64,000 nt of DNA from Bacteroidales bacterium (GTDB taxonomy: Bacteria; Bacteroidota; Bacteroidia; Bacteroidales; Marinilabiliaceae), in the NCBI GenBank assembly GCA_024401335.1, contig JAKSLH010000003.1:168121-232120 (forward strand), written 5' to 3'. The notes beneath the pieces are model-generated. The model was given only the letters and a program-made list of their open reading frames with translations, had not been told where the DNA came from and searched no databases. This document shows positions 42,987-53,096 of this stretch, piece by piece. Made by a program: the position numbers and the translations under genes. Each line of letters begins with the position of its first letter. Position 1 is the stretch's first letter.

Positions 42987-43724
42987 TTAATGACGTTGAT
43001 GTGAAGCTTCAAATAGAATAATACCGGCTGCAACCGATACATTCAAACTCTCCACATTGCCATACATATTAATTTTTGCATTTTGGTCGCACAACTTAAG
43101 CAACTGTGCCGATATTCCCTTGTCCTCAGAACCCATAATAATTGCTGTAGGGCCCTTGAAATCTACATTATGGAAATCATCTGCACCATGCTCTGTTGCA
43201 CCGATAATCTTATATCCTTTGTCTTTAAGCGTTTTAACTGCGAAAAACAACTTTTTCGAAACACATACTGGCATATAATGTAATGCACCTGCCGAGGTTT
43301 TCACACTTTCACCATTAATTGGAGCTGCACCCTTTTCTGGTACAACAACTGCATGCACTCCGGCACAATTCGCGGAACGAACAATAGCGCCAAAGTTTCT
43401 TACATCTGTTATTCCGTCAAGAACAAGAACTAATGGCGTTTCATTCTTCTCTTTCGCAATATCATCAATCTTATTCAAGTCAATATACTCAACCTTGCTT
43501 ACAAAAGCAATAACACCCTGATGGTTATTGGTTGTAATACGATCCAAAACCTCAGGTTGAGCAAATTGAATTCTAATCTTCTTACTGTGACAAAGTTCCT
43601 GAAACTCTTTGAACAATTCGCCATTAGAGCCTTTCTTTACAACAACTTTATCAATCTCACGGCCAGCATTTATTGCCTCCATTACAGCACGAATGCCATA
43701 TATATAGTTCTCTTCCATAATCAT
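42987..43724 (-). CDS. rlmB: 23S rRNA 2'-O-methyltransferase, RlmB/TrmH family
   Basis: This SPOUT enzyme of 245 aa has an N-terminal RNA-binding substrate domain (YIYGIRAVMEAINAGREIDKV, then HQGVIAFV) and the three SPOUT motifs: DVRNFGAIVRSA, IIMGSEDKGIS and SLNVSVAAGIILFE. It probably methylates G2251 of 23S rRNA as in E. coli; other TrmH-type targets are possible. The ATG directly follows the ABC-F stop codon, and a second ATG two codons in (MEENYIYG) may be the true start. Confidence 0.85.
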   Translation of the reverse strand: MIMEENYIYGIRAVMEAINAGREIDKVVVKKGSNGELFKEFQELCHSKKIRIQFAQPEVLDRITTNNHQGVIAFVSKVEYIDLNKIDDIAKEKNETPLVLVLDGITDVRNFGAIVRSANCAGVHAVVVPEKGAAPINGESVKTSAGALHYMPVCVSKKLFFAVKTLKDKGYKIIGATEHGADDFHNVDFKGPTAIIMGSEDKGISAQLLKLCDQNAKINMYGNVESLNVSVAAGIILFEASHQRH

Positions 43725-45680
43725 TTAGTTATTTAATAACGCTTCTAAATCCTGTTGAGCATTCTCCCATTTCTCCATCTCAGAACCTAACTCCCAATTT
43801 GCTTCCTGATGCCTTTTCGACAACTCCATAGCCTTATCATTAGAACAACTCATCATCTGATTCTCAATATCAGATATCTCCAACTCTAGCTTCTCAATCT
43901 TTGCCTCACTCTCCTTTATCAGTTTTTCTAGCCTGTTTCTTTTCTTACTTATCTCTTTTTGTTCTTCGTAGCTGAGTTTAGGTTTCTGTTCAACTGTTTG
44001 CGATGGTTTTTCATTCGACTTCTTCACTTCAGCAACCTTCTCCGCATTTTTGCTCTCTATATCACGCAAACTTTCCAACTTTCTATCCTGCAAGAACTCA
44101 TATATTCCTCCAAGATGTTCCTTCATCTTTTTATTACGGAACTCATATACTCTAGTCACCAAACCGTCCAGGAACTCTCGGTCATGACTGACAATAATGG
44201 CTGTTCCTTCAAACTCTTTGATAGCTTGCTTAAGGATCTCTTTGGAACGAATGTCGAGGTGGTTTGTTGGCTCGTCAAGTACAAGAAGATTAACAGGTTC
44301 TAGCAATAGGCGTACCATCGCTAACCTCGTTTTCTCACCACCTGATAACACTGAAACTTTTTTGTCTATATCCTCCCCCGAAAACATGAAGGCACCAAGA
44401 ATATCTCTTATCTTGGTTCGAATATCACCAACAGCGACTTTGTCTATAGTATCAAAGACTGTATCGTCCAGACTCAACAAATCAGCTTGGTTCTGTGCAA
44501 AATATCCTATCTTAACACCATGTCCTAAAACAATCTCGCCCTTATGATCTAGCTCATTCATGATCATACGAGCCATAGTCGTCTTTCCTTCACCGTTCCT
44601 TCCTACAAAGGCTATCTTCTCACCACGAGGCACTTCAAAATCTACATTTTCAAGAACCACATGGTCACCAAAGGCTTTAGTAACTGACTTTCCCTTGACT
44701 GTCAACACACCGGAATGAGGTGCTGGAGGAAATTTGATATGAAGAGCTGATGTATCAAACTCATCAACCTCTATACGGTCAATTTTTTCTAGCTGCTTAA
44801 TGCGGCTTTGAACCTGTACGCTTTTTGTTGCTTTATATCTGAATCGTTCAATGAATTTCTCCGTATCCTCTATCATCTTCTGCTGGTTCTTGAACGCATT
44901 CATCTGCTGCTCAAAACGCTCTTGACGAAGAACAAGATACTTCGAATAATTGGCCTTATAATCGTATATCTTACCTAAAACGATCTCTATAGTGCGGTTT
45001 GTTACATGATCCAAAAAAGCTCTATCATGCGAAATAACTACAACAGCTCCATTGTAATCCTTAAGAAAATCTTCCAGCCATTGTATTGATTCTATATCAA
45101 GATGGTTTGTTGGCTCATCTAGCAGAAAGATATCTGGTCTAGACAAAAGAATCTTTGCCAACTCTATACGCATTCGCCATCCACCAGAGAATTCACCGGT
45201 GTTTCTTGTGAAATCTTTCCTCTCAAATCCGAGTCCCTTAAGTGTTGTCTCTATCTCCGCCTTATAATTATCACCACCAATCATACTGAGACGCTCTGTT
45301 TTGTCAGTCAACTCAGTAAGAAAGTTCATGTAATCTTCACTGTCATAATCCGTTCTTTGCGAGAGCTCCTCATTCATGGCATCAATATCAGCCTGCATCG
45401 ACTTCAATTCTTCAAACGCCATTTCTGCCTCTTCAAAGACAGTTCTCGAATTATCATGATTCATATGCTGTGGCAGATAACCTATTCTGTATCCTTTAGG
45501 CCTACCAACAGAACCAGAAGACGGTTGCTGTACTCCAGCAATTATCTTCAACATGGTTGACTTACCGGCACCATTCTTACCAGCAAGTCCTAATCTATCC
45601 TTTGGATTAATATTGTACGAAATATTCTCAAAGAGTCTAAAACCTCCAAACTCAACCGTCAGTCCATTAATAGCAATCAT
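43725..45680 (-). CDS. ABC-F family ATPase (Uup/YdiF-like)
   Basis: This 651-aa protein has two ABC domains in one chain and no membrane part: Walker A GKNGAGKST and GRNGEGKTT, signatures SGGWR and SGGEKTR, and LLDEPTNHLDI / VLDEPTNHLDI, with the interdomain linker (QQKMIEDTEKFIERFRYKATKS) and a charged coiled-coil C-terminal tail. ABC-F proteins act on the ribosome E site to rescue or tune translation; resistance members exist, but nothing here points to resistance. It lies in a run with rlmB, another ribosome-related gene. Confidence 0.88.
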   Translation of the reverse strand: MIAINGLTVEFGGFRLFENISYNINPKDRLGLAGKNGAGKSTMLKIIAGVQQPSSGSVGRPKGYRIGYLPQHMNHDNSRTVFEEAEMAFEELKSMQADIDAMNEELSQRTDYDSEDYMNFLTELTDKTERLSMIGGDNYKAEIETTLKGLGFERKDFTRNTGEFSGGWRMRIELAKILLSRPDIFLLDEPTNHLDIESIQWLEDFLKDYNGAVVVISHDRAFLDHVTNRTIEIVLGKIYDYKANYSKYLVLRQERFEQQMNAFKNQQKMIEDTEKFIERFRYKATKSVQVQSRIKQLEKIDRIEVDEFDTSALHIKFPPAPHSGVLTVKGKSVTKAFGDHVVLENVDFEVPRGEKIAFVGRNGEGKTTMARMIMNELDHKGEIVLGHGVKIGYFAQNQADLLSLDDTVFDTIDKVAVGDIRTKIRDILGAFMFSGEDIDKKVSVLSGGEKTRLAMVRLLLEPVNLLVLDEPTNHLDIRSKEILKQAIKEFEGTAIIVSHDREFLDGLVTRVYEFRNKKMKEHLGGIYEFLQDRKLESLRDIESKNAEKVAEVKKSNEKPSQTVEQKPKLSYEEQKEISKKRNRLEKLIKESEAKIEKLELEISDIENQMMSCSNDKAMELSKRHQEANWELGSEMEKWENAQQDLEALLNN

Positions 45681-45704
45681 TTTCTCTCACTTTTTACACC
45701 TGAA

Positions 45705-47888
45705 TCATTCAATATCATTCAAAATAATCTTGTTATCTGTTGTAAATCTCAATTTTCTCAAACCTACATTAACTTGTCCGCCCCAATTTGTCAATTTATA
45801 GAACTTGAAATTAGATTGAGCAAGTCCTACATTTACATCATTGATTTTTCTTATAAAATCATCGCCATACATCTTATAGGCAGAGATAAACTTCATGGCT
45901 ATATCATATCCCCATAACGAATATTCACTATATCCAGACATGCTTTTTGTCTTTTGGAAATAAGGGGTAAATGCTACCGGCTCTGAGAAATACTCTCTTC
46001 TATATTTAGAAATAATACTTTTTACAAAATCGTTGCTATAATCTATCGCAAACGTAGTGTACAATTGAGTATTCAACTTATGGAACACTTCAACTTCAAT
46101 AGTTTGAAATGTCAACCACTCACCCAAACCATAAAGCGAAACCTTTGCCTCCTTTTTCTGATCCAATGCACTCGCTACTGCAACTATAACGCTATTTAGT
46201 TGCGCTTCCGAAGTTGTCGGCATCAAAAAGACATTCTCCTTCTCTGTGCTGAGAATATTCAAAAGATCCTCACTCTTAGATGGATCATAATTGATAGAAT
46301 TGTACTCTATATTCTTTTCTTTGAACTGCGACCTAACTCTTTCATATCGCATTAAATCCTGCTTGCCTCTGGCACTACATGTCAACAACACAACATTTTT
46401 ACCTTCGCAATCAGCAATCATCTGATCAACAACAACATTAGTTGTCACAGTATCTATCATACTGGCTTGGAAGAGATATGGATTATCATTGATAGAACTA
46501 TCCATCTGAGCGAAAGGAAGAACCATAGGTATCTTATTGAGTCCTGCCATATACGCCATTTCATGCATCTCTTCTGTTTTAGCTGGACCGATAATCAAAT
46601 CATAGTTATGAGATGTCATCTGAGTCAACGTCGCTAAGGCCATCTTATTGCTGGTGTCAAATACATGCAACTTTACATTAACACCATTTTGAGCCAAAGA
46701 ATCAGCAGCCATCTTCACACCCTGGAAGAATTCAAGATAACGGTATGATTTATATGTTCGATTTGTACCATCAACAGCTGCCTGTCTTAACTTGTACATC
46801 TCATTCTGTGCATCAAATGGCAAAGCCAACGCTACATTGATGACTGGACTACCACTCTTCTCATAGTCATAAGACTCTGACTGATTGTCTGCTATAGTTG
46901 AAGTGCCAACGAATAACGGATTAATCGTCGCTGGGAGCTCGTTCATGGCATCAACATATTGAGGAATACGAATAGTTTGTCCTTTTTGTAAAGCGTAAAC
47001 ATTCACATCTGGATTAGCCTCAGCCAACTGCTCCTGGGTTATACCATTCTGTTTAGTAATACTGTAAAGAGTTTCCTTCTTCTGAACAACATGTTCAGTG
47101 TACAAACACTTCTTAGCCTCAGCTTTACGAATTGCAACTACCTGGCCAACCTGCAATGACGACCAGTTGATATCTGGATTAGCCGCTATAATAACATCTT
47201 GAGAAACATTATACTTTACACCTAAAGAGAAAAGAGTCTCGCCTTGAGCTACACGGTGATAAGCAAAAAATTCATCCTCGGAAGGCAAGTTAGTATCCGG
47301 GATTCTAAGCATCGAGCCAACAGGCATCGCATTAATATCCAATACAGGATTTAAAGAAATAATATCATTAGCCTTAACGCCATATTTAATACCAATTCTA
47401 TACAATGTCTCACCTGGCTGAATCACATGTATCCTATAGCCATTAACTACGTTGCTTGAAGAATCCTTCACCTTGACTACCTGACCTTCAGAAACACCAT
47501 TTTGAGTAGATGGGTTTAAAGAATAAAAGTCTGCCAAAGACATATTGTATTTTTTCGACAAAGAATAAGCTGTTTCACCTTTCTCTACAACATGACTAAC
47601 AACAGAATAATCTGTCTTCACTGTTGACAAAGTTGGCGTCACAACTTCCTTCATAGGAATTTTCACAGTCATACCGACAACCAATCCCTGTGCTTTAATC
47701 TCAGGATTAGCTGCTATTATCTCTTCCTGTGAAACACCATTGTTGACACTTAACCTGTATAGGCCTTCTCCTTTTTCAACTGTGTGTAACTTATAAGCTC
47801 TTCCGTTTTCAGTTATAATCTGTTGAGCGTAAGCTACATCAACTAACAAGAAAGCCAACAGAAACAATATGCATCTACAAACATTCAT
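45705..47888 (-). CDS. Protein with five LysM domains and a type 1 periplasmic-binding fold
   Basis: This 727-aa protein starts at MNVCRCILFLLAFLLVDVAYAQ, a signal peptide; an ATG 33 bp upstream overlaps the preceding gene and is less likely. Five LysM repeats of about 45 residues follow (each with a GET/GEG-LY-x-(I/L)-x-x-x-x-(G/N)V core) to about residue 305. From about 345 comes a domain like branched-chain amino acid binding proteins (INVALALPFDAQNEM, GVKMAADSL, LIIGPAKTEEM, PMVLPFAQ). LysM would hold it on peptidoglycan while the second domain senses or binds a small molecule or muropeptide (inference). Confidence 0.85.
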   Translation of the reverse strand: MNVCRCILFLLAFLLVDVAYAQQIITENGRAYKLHTVEKGEGLYRLSVNNGVSQEEIIAANPEIKAQGLVVGMTVKIPMKEVVTPTLSTVKTDYSVVSHVVEKGETAYSLSKKYNMSLADFYSLNPSTQNGVSEGQVVKVKDSSSNVVNGYRIHVIQPGETLYRIGIKYGVKANDIISLNPVLDINAMPVGSMLRIPDTNLPSEDEFFAYHRVAQGETLFSLGVKYNVSQDVIIAANPDINWSSLQVGQVVAIRKAEAKKCLYTEHVVQKKETLYSITKQNGITQEQLAEANPDVNVYALQKGQTIRIPQYVDAMNELPATINPLFVGTSTIADNQSESYDYEKSGSPVINVALALPFDAQNEMYKLRQAAVDGTNRTYKSYRYLEFFQGVKMAADSLAQNGVNVKLHVFDTSNKMALATLTQMTSHNYDLIIGPAKTEEMHEMAYMAGLNKIPMVLPFAQMDSSINDNPYLFQASMIDTVTTNVVVDQMIADCEGKNVVLLTCSARGKQDLMRYERVRSQFKEKNIEYNSINYDPSKSEDLLNILSTEKENVFLMPTTSEAQLNSVIVAVASALDQKKEAKVSLYGLGEWLTFQTIEVEVFHKLNTQLYTTFAIDYSNDFVKSIISKYRREYFSEPVAFTPYFQKTKSMSGYSEYSLWGYDIAMKFISAYKMYGDDFIRKINDVNVGLAQSNFKFYKLTNWGGQVNVGLRKLRFTTDNKIILNDIE

Positions 47889-47904
47889 CCTATATAAATC
47901 AGTA

Positions 47905-48666
47905 TTAGTGCCTGTCAACATAATAAGGCATTGCCTGTTGAGTTGGCATTATCAACATATCATTTATGCACACATGATCAGGGCGAGAGACGATAAATTC
48001 AATGGCAGAAGCAATATCTTCTGCAGAGAGAGGTTTTACACCTTCATATACCTTCTGAGCCCTCTCCACATCTCCCCTATATCTTACTGTAGAGAACTCT
48101 GTATTTACCATTCCAGGAGATACTGACGAAACCTTGATGCCATACTTAAGAAGGTCAATTCGCATACCCTGCGTTATAGCATCAACAGCGTGTTTAGTAG
48201 CACAATAAACATTTCCGCCATAATACACGTGCTTACCAGCAACACTTGAAATGTTTATAATGTGTCCAAAACCATTCTGCTTCATAGTATTAGAAACAAG
48301 CTGAGACATATAGAGAAGGCCCTTGACATTGGTGTCTATCATCTGATCCCATTCAGAATCATCACACATTTCAAAACTATCATCTCCAAGGGCCAAGCCT
48401 GCATTATTAACCAAAACCATCAAATGTTTTTTCCATGATTCAGGAAGCATGTCGTACGAGTCAAAAACATCATGCTTATCGCGAATATCAAAATTCAATA
48501 TATATGATTCTACACCTGATGTCTTCTCGATTTCTCTACATAATTCCTGCAACAAAGGCAATCTACGGCCAGTTATGGCAATGTTATACCCTCTTCTTGC
48601 CAACATCAACGCAGTAGCCCTGCCTATTCCAGATGTTGCTCCTGTAACAATTGCGGTTTTTATCAT
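47905..48666 (-). CDS. Short-chain dehydrogenase/reductase (YdfG-like)
   Basis: This 253-aa SDR has the NAD(P) motif TGATSGIGRATA at about residues 8-19, NNAGLA at about 88, the catalytic serine in NISSVAG at about 140 and YCATK at about 155, then SPGMVNTEF. It resembles the serine/3-hydroxy acid dehydrogenase YdfG. Arg after the glycine motif suggests NADPH (inference). It ends 16 bp upstream of the LysM-protein start. A near-consensus -7 (TATCTTTA) lies just upstream of the ATG. Confidence 0.85.
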   Translation of the reverse strand: MIKTAIVTGATSGIGRATALMLARRGYNIAITGRRLPLLQELCREIEKTSGVESYILNFDIRDKHDVFDSYDMLPESWKKHLMVLVNNAGLALGDDSFEMCDDSEWDQMIDTNVKGLLYMSQLVSNTMKQNGFGHIINISSVAGKHVYYGGNVYCATKHAVDAITQGMRIDLLKYGIKVSSVSPGMVNTEFSTVRYRGDVERAQKVYEGVKPLSAEDIASAIEFIVSRPDHVCINDMLIMPTQQAMPYYVDRH

Positions 48667-48716
48667 AATTCTATTTGCTAACTTATAATTGTCGTAAAGA
48701 TATGAAAATAAAAGGA

Positions 48717-49769
48717 CTATACCAACGTCCCAGAATTAATATTTGGAAGTATCCAATCTACAAGTTCCTTTTCCAAATTTGGTGTAAATACATCCTTACC
48801 TAAACAAGATCGTATTTCTTCAGATGACCAGAACTTCAACTCATCAACTTCACCAACGTTCTTTGTCACAAAAGGCCCCATAGACGAGGTTACAAACGAG
48901 AATACATATTCATGTTCTACCGGACATTGCCACACATACCTGGTCATCAACCTTGCATTAAAGTTACTTAGTCCTATCTCTTCCCACACTTCTCGTTTCA
49001 ACGCTGCTTCAAGAGATTCACCGGCATCAATATGACCACCAACAGCAGTATCCCATTTACCTGGCTGAATCTTTTTGGTTTTCGGACGCAACTGCAACAA
49101 TAGTTTTCCATCATTGATAACATGCAAATGAACAACAGGATGTAACCATAGGCTCCCATTATGAACCAACGGTCTTGGACAATGCCCCTTGACATTCCCT
49201 TCTTCATCAACTAATGGTACCCATTCTGCATTTTTATACTTAATGAAGTCAACACGCAAACAAATAAATTCTGTAGCTATAAAAACCAACAGCAAGGTTA
49301 TAAGAAGCCATTTACTCGCCCACGATGAATACTCACTATTAATCTCAGATTCACTCAGAAAAAACAAAACAGCACCAATAAACAGTAATATCGACAAACG
49401 TAATTGAGACAATCTAGCTTTATACAAAACATAAGGATTATCGAGATTACTTGTCGATGGCATAAAGCTAGCTATCTTACTATAATCAAACACTTTGAAA
49501 TAGATGAGCATGAAAAGCACACCCAAAGCCAACAGCGTAAAAGACCATTTAAATGCCAGGCATTCTGCAACAGAAAATAGCAAGACGACAAGTAGGTCAA
49601 ACAAAGATGACGTGTCTAACTGACGTTTTTTTATGTATGTAGATACAAGATTAAAAACAGGTATGATTGCAGACAAAAGAAGGGCGACCAATGTCCCCCA
49701 TAACCATTCCGCAACAAAAAAAACGACAATAGTCAAAAAGAAAGAAAAGAACCTCAATCTAGAATTCAT
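48717..49769 (-). CDS. Membrane-anchored NUDIX hydrolase
   Basis: This 350-aa protein has about five or six hydrophobic helices in the first 170 residues and a NUDIX domain after about residue 190. The NUDIX box GHIDAGE-x7-REVWEEIGL lies at about 245-267 and is intact. NUDIX enzymes cleave nucleoside diphosphates linked to another group; in isopentenyl-diphosphate-isomerase-like members the reaction differs. The fusion to several membrane helices is not a common form and places the active site at the membrane. It overlaps the upstream TPR gene by 4 bp. Confidence 0.8.
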   Translation of the reverse strand: MNSRLRFFSFFLTIVVFFVAEWLWGTLVALLLSAIIPVFNLVSTYIKKRQLDTSSLFDLLVVLLFSVAECLAFKWSFTLLALGVLFMLIYFKVFDYSKIASFMPSTSNLDNPYVLYKARLSQLRLSILLFIGAVLFFLSESEINSEYSSWASKWLLITLLLVFIATEFICLRVDFIKYKNAEWVPLVDEEGNVKGHCPRPLVHNGSLWLHPVVHLHVINDGKLLLQLRPKTKKIQPGKWDTAVGGHIDAGESLEAALKREVWEEIGLSNFNARLMTRYVWQCPVEHEYVFSFVTSSMGPFVTKNVGEVDELKFWSSEEIRSCLGKDVFTPNLEKELVDWILPNINSGTLV

Positions 49770-50635
49770 TTCAATAACTTTTGAAGGGCTTTAGCCTTGG
49801 CTGGTTGATCAAGACGATTATTTATATTAATCAGAATCTTTATTACCTGAACATCATCAGGATCAAGCGCATGTACTTTATTCAGATAATCACGACTCTT
49901 GATATAATCCTTAGATATAACCTTCAAGTCCCTGCGCAAATAGGCGTATGTTGTTTGGTTTTTATTTTTGTTATACTCGTCCATGGCGTTTTTATAATCA
50001 CGCTCCGACTTGTTATACTGAACAACACCTAAATACTTCAAAGCAACAACCTGATTCTCGTTGTCTGCCAAAGCTGACTTACATTTATCCACCAAAATCT
50101 TCTCTTCAAGATTATTCTTGACATTTGAGAAATAAGTAGGGAAACAAGCTGATCTGACTTCCTTTGAAACCAGTTTGTCATATAGATCAACTACTTTCGA
50201 GCTGTTGATATAACTATAATATAAAGCGAACTTTTCATTAGTATAGTCTTCACCGCATATTCTCTTTAAAGTAGGAATCTCATCTTCAAAGCAATATACT
50301 GAGCGACTGAACCTCTCCATTGAATCAAGGAGAGCAGACAATTCATTTTTTACAACAACATCATTCTCTGCACCTTTATAAGCCTTGAGATACTTAAGAA
50401 CGACAGGGAACTGATCGGTCTTAAGAGCTGACAAACACGCATTATGCAGAAGTATAGAATCATAACATAAAGAATCTACAGTATTATAAAGAGCTAAAGC
50501 TTCGTTGTATTTCTCTTGAGAAAAAAGTGCATTAGCCTCTTTCTTGACTGAGTCAAACTTTAAGCTTTTTGTCGAAACACATGACACCAGAAAAATGGCA
50601 CATGCAAATACACTAAATAAAGATGAAAACTTCAT
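49766..50635 (-). CDS. TPR-like lipoprotein linked to the export genes
   Basis: This 289-aa protein starts at MKFSSLFSVFACAIFLVSC, a lipoprotein signal; the longer reading from 50755 overlaps the kinase gene and consists of a Met-rich stretch antisense to its Tyr-rich tail, so I reject it. The mature part is helical with TPR-like units (ALYNTVDSLCYDSILLHNACLSAL, YLKAYKGAEN). It lies 1 bp after the wzc stop and overlaps the NUDIX gene. It may organise the exporter in the periplasm (inference). I do not know the family. Confidence 0.75.
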   Translation of the reverse strand: MKFSSLFSVFACAIFLVSCVSTKSLKFDSVKKEANALFSQEKYNEALALYNTVDSLCYDSILLHNACLSALKTDQFPVVLKYLKAYKGAENDVVVKNELSALLDSMERFSRSVYCFEDEIPTLKRICGEDYTNEKFALYYSYINSSKVVDLYDKLVSKEVRSACFPTYFSNVKNNLEEKILVDKCKSALADNENQVVALKYLGVVQYNKSERDYKNAMDEYNKNKNQTTYAYLRRDLKVISKDYIKSRDYLNKVHALDPDDVQVIKILININNRLDQPAKAKALQKLLK

Positions 50636-50636
50636 A

Positions 50637-53093
50637 CTATTCTTCTGTATAATAGCCATGCGATTGCTCTGACACATAACCATACCCATAACCATACTTC
50701 TTACCATAATGACCATATTTGCCATACTTTCCATAATGACCATAGCCATAGCCATAACGAGACTTCTTGTTATTTACGTCATTAATAATAAGACCTACAT
50801 TTGTAATACCCTCTTCTGCCAAAGAATTAATTGTATACTTAAACGCATCCTTCAGAGTATAATCCTGACGTGCAATAAACACAAGTGTATCAATCCATCG
50901 CGCAATAGAATATGCATCTGATACAAGTCCCATAGGTGGAGTATCAATAATAATCATGTCGTAACGCTTCTTGAGCTCCTCAATCAACGCCACACATCTT
51001 TCACTGGCTATCAACTCCGCTGGATTAGGAGGAATGGCACCTGATGGAAGTAAGTCAAAATTATCGGCTATATTAATTGTCATCTCTTCGAGAGTACAAT
51101 CACCAATTATATAATTAGACAAACCTACATGGTCATCAGTTTTAAATAACTTAGACAATCCTGGCTTTCTCAAGTCAAAACCTAAAAGCACCGTTTTCTT
51201 ACCACTAATTGCGAATACAGACGCTATATTAGCTGCACAGAATGTCTTTCCTTCACCAGGCATCGAAGATGTAACCGCAACAATAGGAACTTCTTTACCA
51301 CCTACCATAAATGCCAACCTACTACGCATTCTTCTGAACGATTCAGATAGGATAGACTTCGGATATTCCATAACAACAAGAGGAGTATCTTTGTGGTTAC
51401 TTGTTATCTCACCGATAACAGGCAACTGAGTGATCTTCTTGATATCCTCTTCTGTTCGTAGTTTATCATCTAACAACTGTCGCAAAACAATAAAACCCAA
51501 TGGCAAAATAATAGCTAAAGCCAAAGCCATTGTCTGGTTTTTCTTAGAGTTTGGAGATACCTGCCCTACCAATGAAGCAGCATCCAATATTCTATGATCT
51601 GGAGTATTAGACGCCTTCTGTATCTGGGACTCAGATCGTTTTCTAAGAAGGTATGTATAAACGTCGTTATTAAGGGTGTATTTTCTCTCCACTCCTAAAA
51701 GCTTACGCTCTGTTTCAGGAAGAGTTGACAATTCACCTTCTACATCCTTGATCTTATTGTTTAACTCTGCTATTTCATTAACAACTCTTTGTTTATGACT
51801 TTCTATACTCTGAAGGAGAGTATTACGAGCAATCTGAAGCTTTGCAATTACAGATTTTGCCATAGGATTAGACGACTGCCCAAAAGTATCTTGATATGCC
51901 TGTTTCTCAGCATTATAAGACATTATCTGATTAAGTTGCTCGGCAATAGCTGCACTTTCATTGGTCCTATAGATAGCCGGTGCAATAACACCATTAAGGA
52001 CACTATCATTTGCAAAATAAGAAGCAAGATAATCATAGTAAGCACCTAATAACTGCTGCTGCTTAATCTCTTGCTCATATCCTTGAATCTCCTTAAACTT
52101 CGCTTCTCCCTTAGAAGGCAACGTCTGCTGAAGACCATGAGCGACCTTAAAAGCACTGAGTTTGGTACCAATATCGTTTAACGTATCTGCAATCGACCCG
52201 AGCTGGTCTTCTATAAACCTGATAGTATTCTCGGCAATAAGATTCTTTTGAGCAAGATTCTCACCAATGAATGTACCTACTAGAGCGTTCAGGAAATCGT
52301 TGTTTTTAGAGATATTAGGTCCAGAAACATACAAGTCTACAACTGATGAATTTGACTTTTCATCTCTATTGACACTCAAAGAGTTTCTAAAACGACCAAT
52401 GACATCATCAGGGTCATTAAACATGAAGAATTCACCGTCACCAAACCCCTTTTGTCTGACAACAGAGAAAGCACCCCATGGAGTAACAATAGGATCACCA
52501 TAACGACATTTCACGTCCATATCGATAGCCTCATATTTGCTATCATACTGACGGGTCTTGTAGTTATACAACGTTACCTTTTCAGCATTAATCTTTATCG
52601 AATAAGTATTTTCGTCTATATCATTAATATAGATAGGAACATTCAATGGCTGAACATGAGTCGAATCCATAATGACCTTAAACGCCTCAAAACCATATTG
52701 TTCAGTTGTCACTAAACGGCCCTGATGATAATACGAGATAAAGATTCCCATACGCTCAACAACCTTGCTTACCAAGGTATATGACTGAAGGACGGCTATC
52801 TGATTATCTATATTACGCATACCAGGATCAACCATAAATCCTTCAATCATAGATTGTCCCTTAGGAGAATATGTATTCTGGCTTTGATCATCAAGAATAA
52901 CGGATACTGTAGAACTATAAACAGGTATCTTGTACCTATGGTATATACGTACAGCAATAAGAGCAATAGCTATGGAAATCACAAAAAGCCACCACAAAGC
53001 GATGACATCAGACCATAACTTCTTGAAGTCAATATTAATAAAAGACTCCTCTTCTTCAATTTCTTGATTATATTGTGGATACTGCTTTTCCAT
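50637..53093 (-). CDS. wzc: Polysaccharide co-polymerase and tyrosine autokinase, Wzc-like
   Basis: This 818-aa inner-membrane protein has a Wzz-type N-domain between two membrane helices (about residues 30-50 and 510-530), a large periplasmic coiled-coil part, and a cytoplasmic BY-kinase: Walker A SSMPGEGKT at about 608, Walker A' VLLGFDLRKPGLSK, Walker B IIIDTPP. The last 40 residues are an extreme tyrosine cluster (GYGYGHYGKYGKYGHYGKKY) that is the autophosphorylation site. It regulates chain length and export of a capsule or exopolysaccharide with the Wza protein encoded 3 bp upstream. No glycosyltransferase genes are near. Confidence 0.9.
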   Translation of the reverse strand: MEKQYPQYNQEIEEEESFINIDFKKLWSDVIALWWLFVISIAIALIAVRIYHRYKIPVYSSTVSVILDDQSQNTYSPKGQSMIEGFMVDPGMRNIDNQIAVLQSYTLVSKVVERMGIFISYYHQGRLVTTEQYGFEAFKVIMDSTHVQPLNVPIYINDIDENTYSIKINAEKVTLYNYKTRQYDSKYEAIDMDVKCRYGDPIVTPWGAFSVVRQKGFGDGEFFMFNDPDDVIGRFRNSLSVNRDEKSNSSVVDLYVSGPNISKNNDFLNALVGTFIGENLAQKNLIAENTIRFIEDQLGSIADTLNDIGTKLSAFKVAHGLQQTLPSKGEAKFKEIQGYEQEIKQQQLLGAYYDYLASYFANDSVLNGVIAPAIYRTNESAAIAEQLNQIMSYNAEKQAYQDTFGQSSNPMAKSVIAKLQIARNTLLQSIESHKQRVVNEIAELNNKIKDVEGELSTLPETERKLLGVERKYTLNNDVYTYLLRKRSESQIQKASNTPDHRILDAASLVGQVSPNSKKNQTMALALAIILPLGFIVLRQLLDDKLRTEEDIKKITQLPVIGEITSNHKDTPLVVMEYPKSILSESFRRMRSRLAFMVGGKEVPIVAVTSSMPGEGKTFCAANIASVFAISGKKTVLLGFDLRKPGLSKLFKTDDHVGLSNYIIGDCTLEEMTINIADNFDLLPSGAIPPNPAELIASERCVALIEELKKRYDMIIIDTPPMGLVSDAYSIARWIDTLVFIARQDYTLKDAFKYTINSLAEEGITNVGLIINDVNNKKSRYGYGYGHYGKYGKYGHYGKKYGYGYGYVSEQSHGYYTEE

Positions 53094-53096
53094 CTA

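Noticed and set aside
50636-50755. N-terminal extension of the TPR lipoprotein
   Set aside because: The extra residues are mostly Met and come from the Tyr-rich codons of the wzc tail; the lipoprotein signal starts at 50635.
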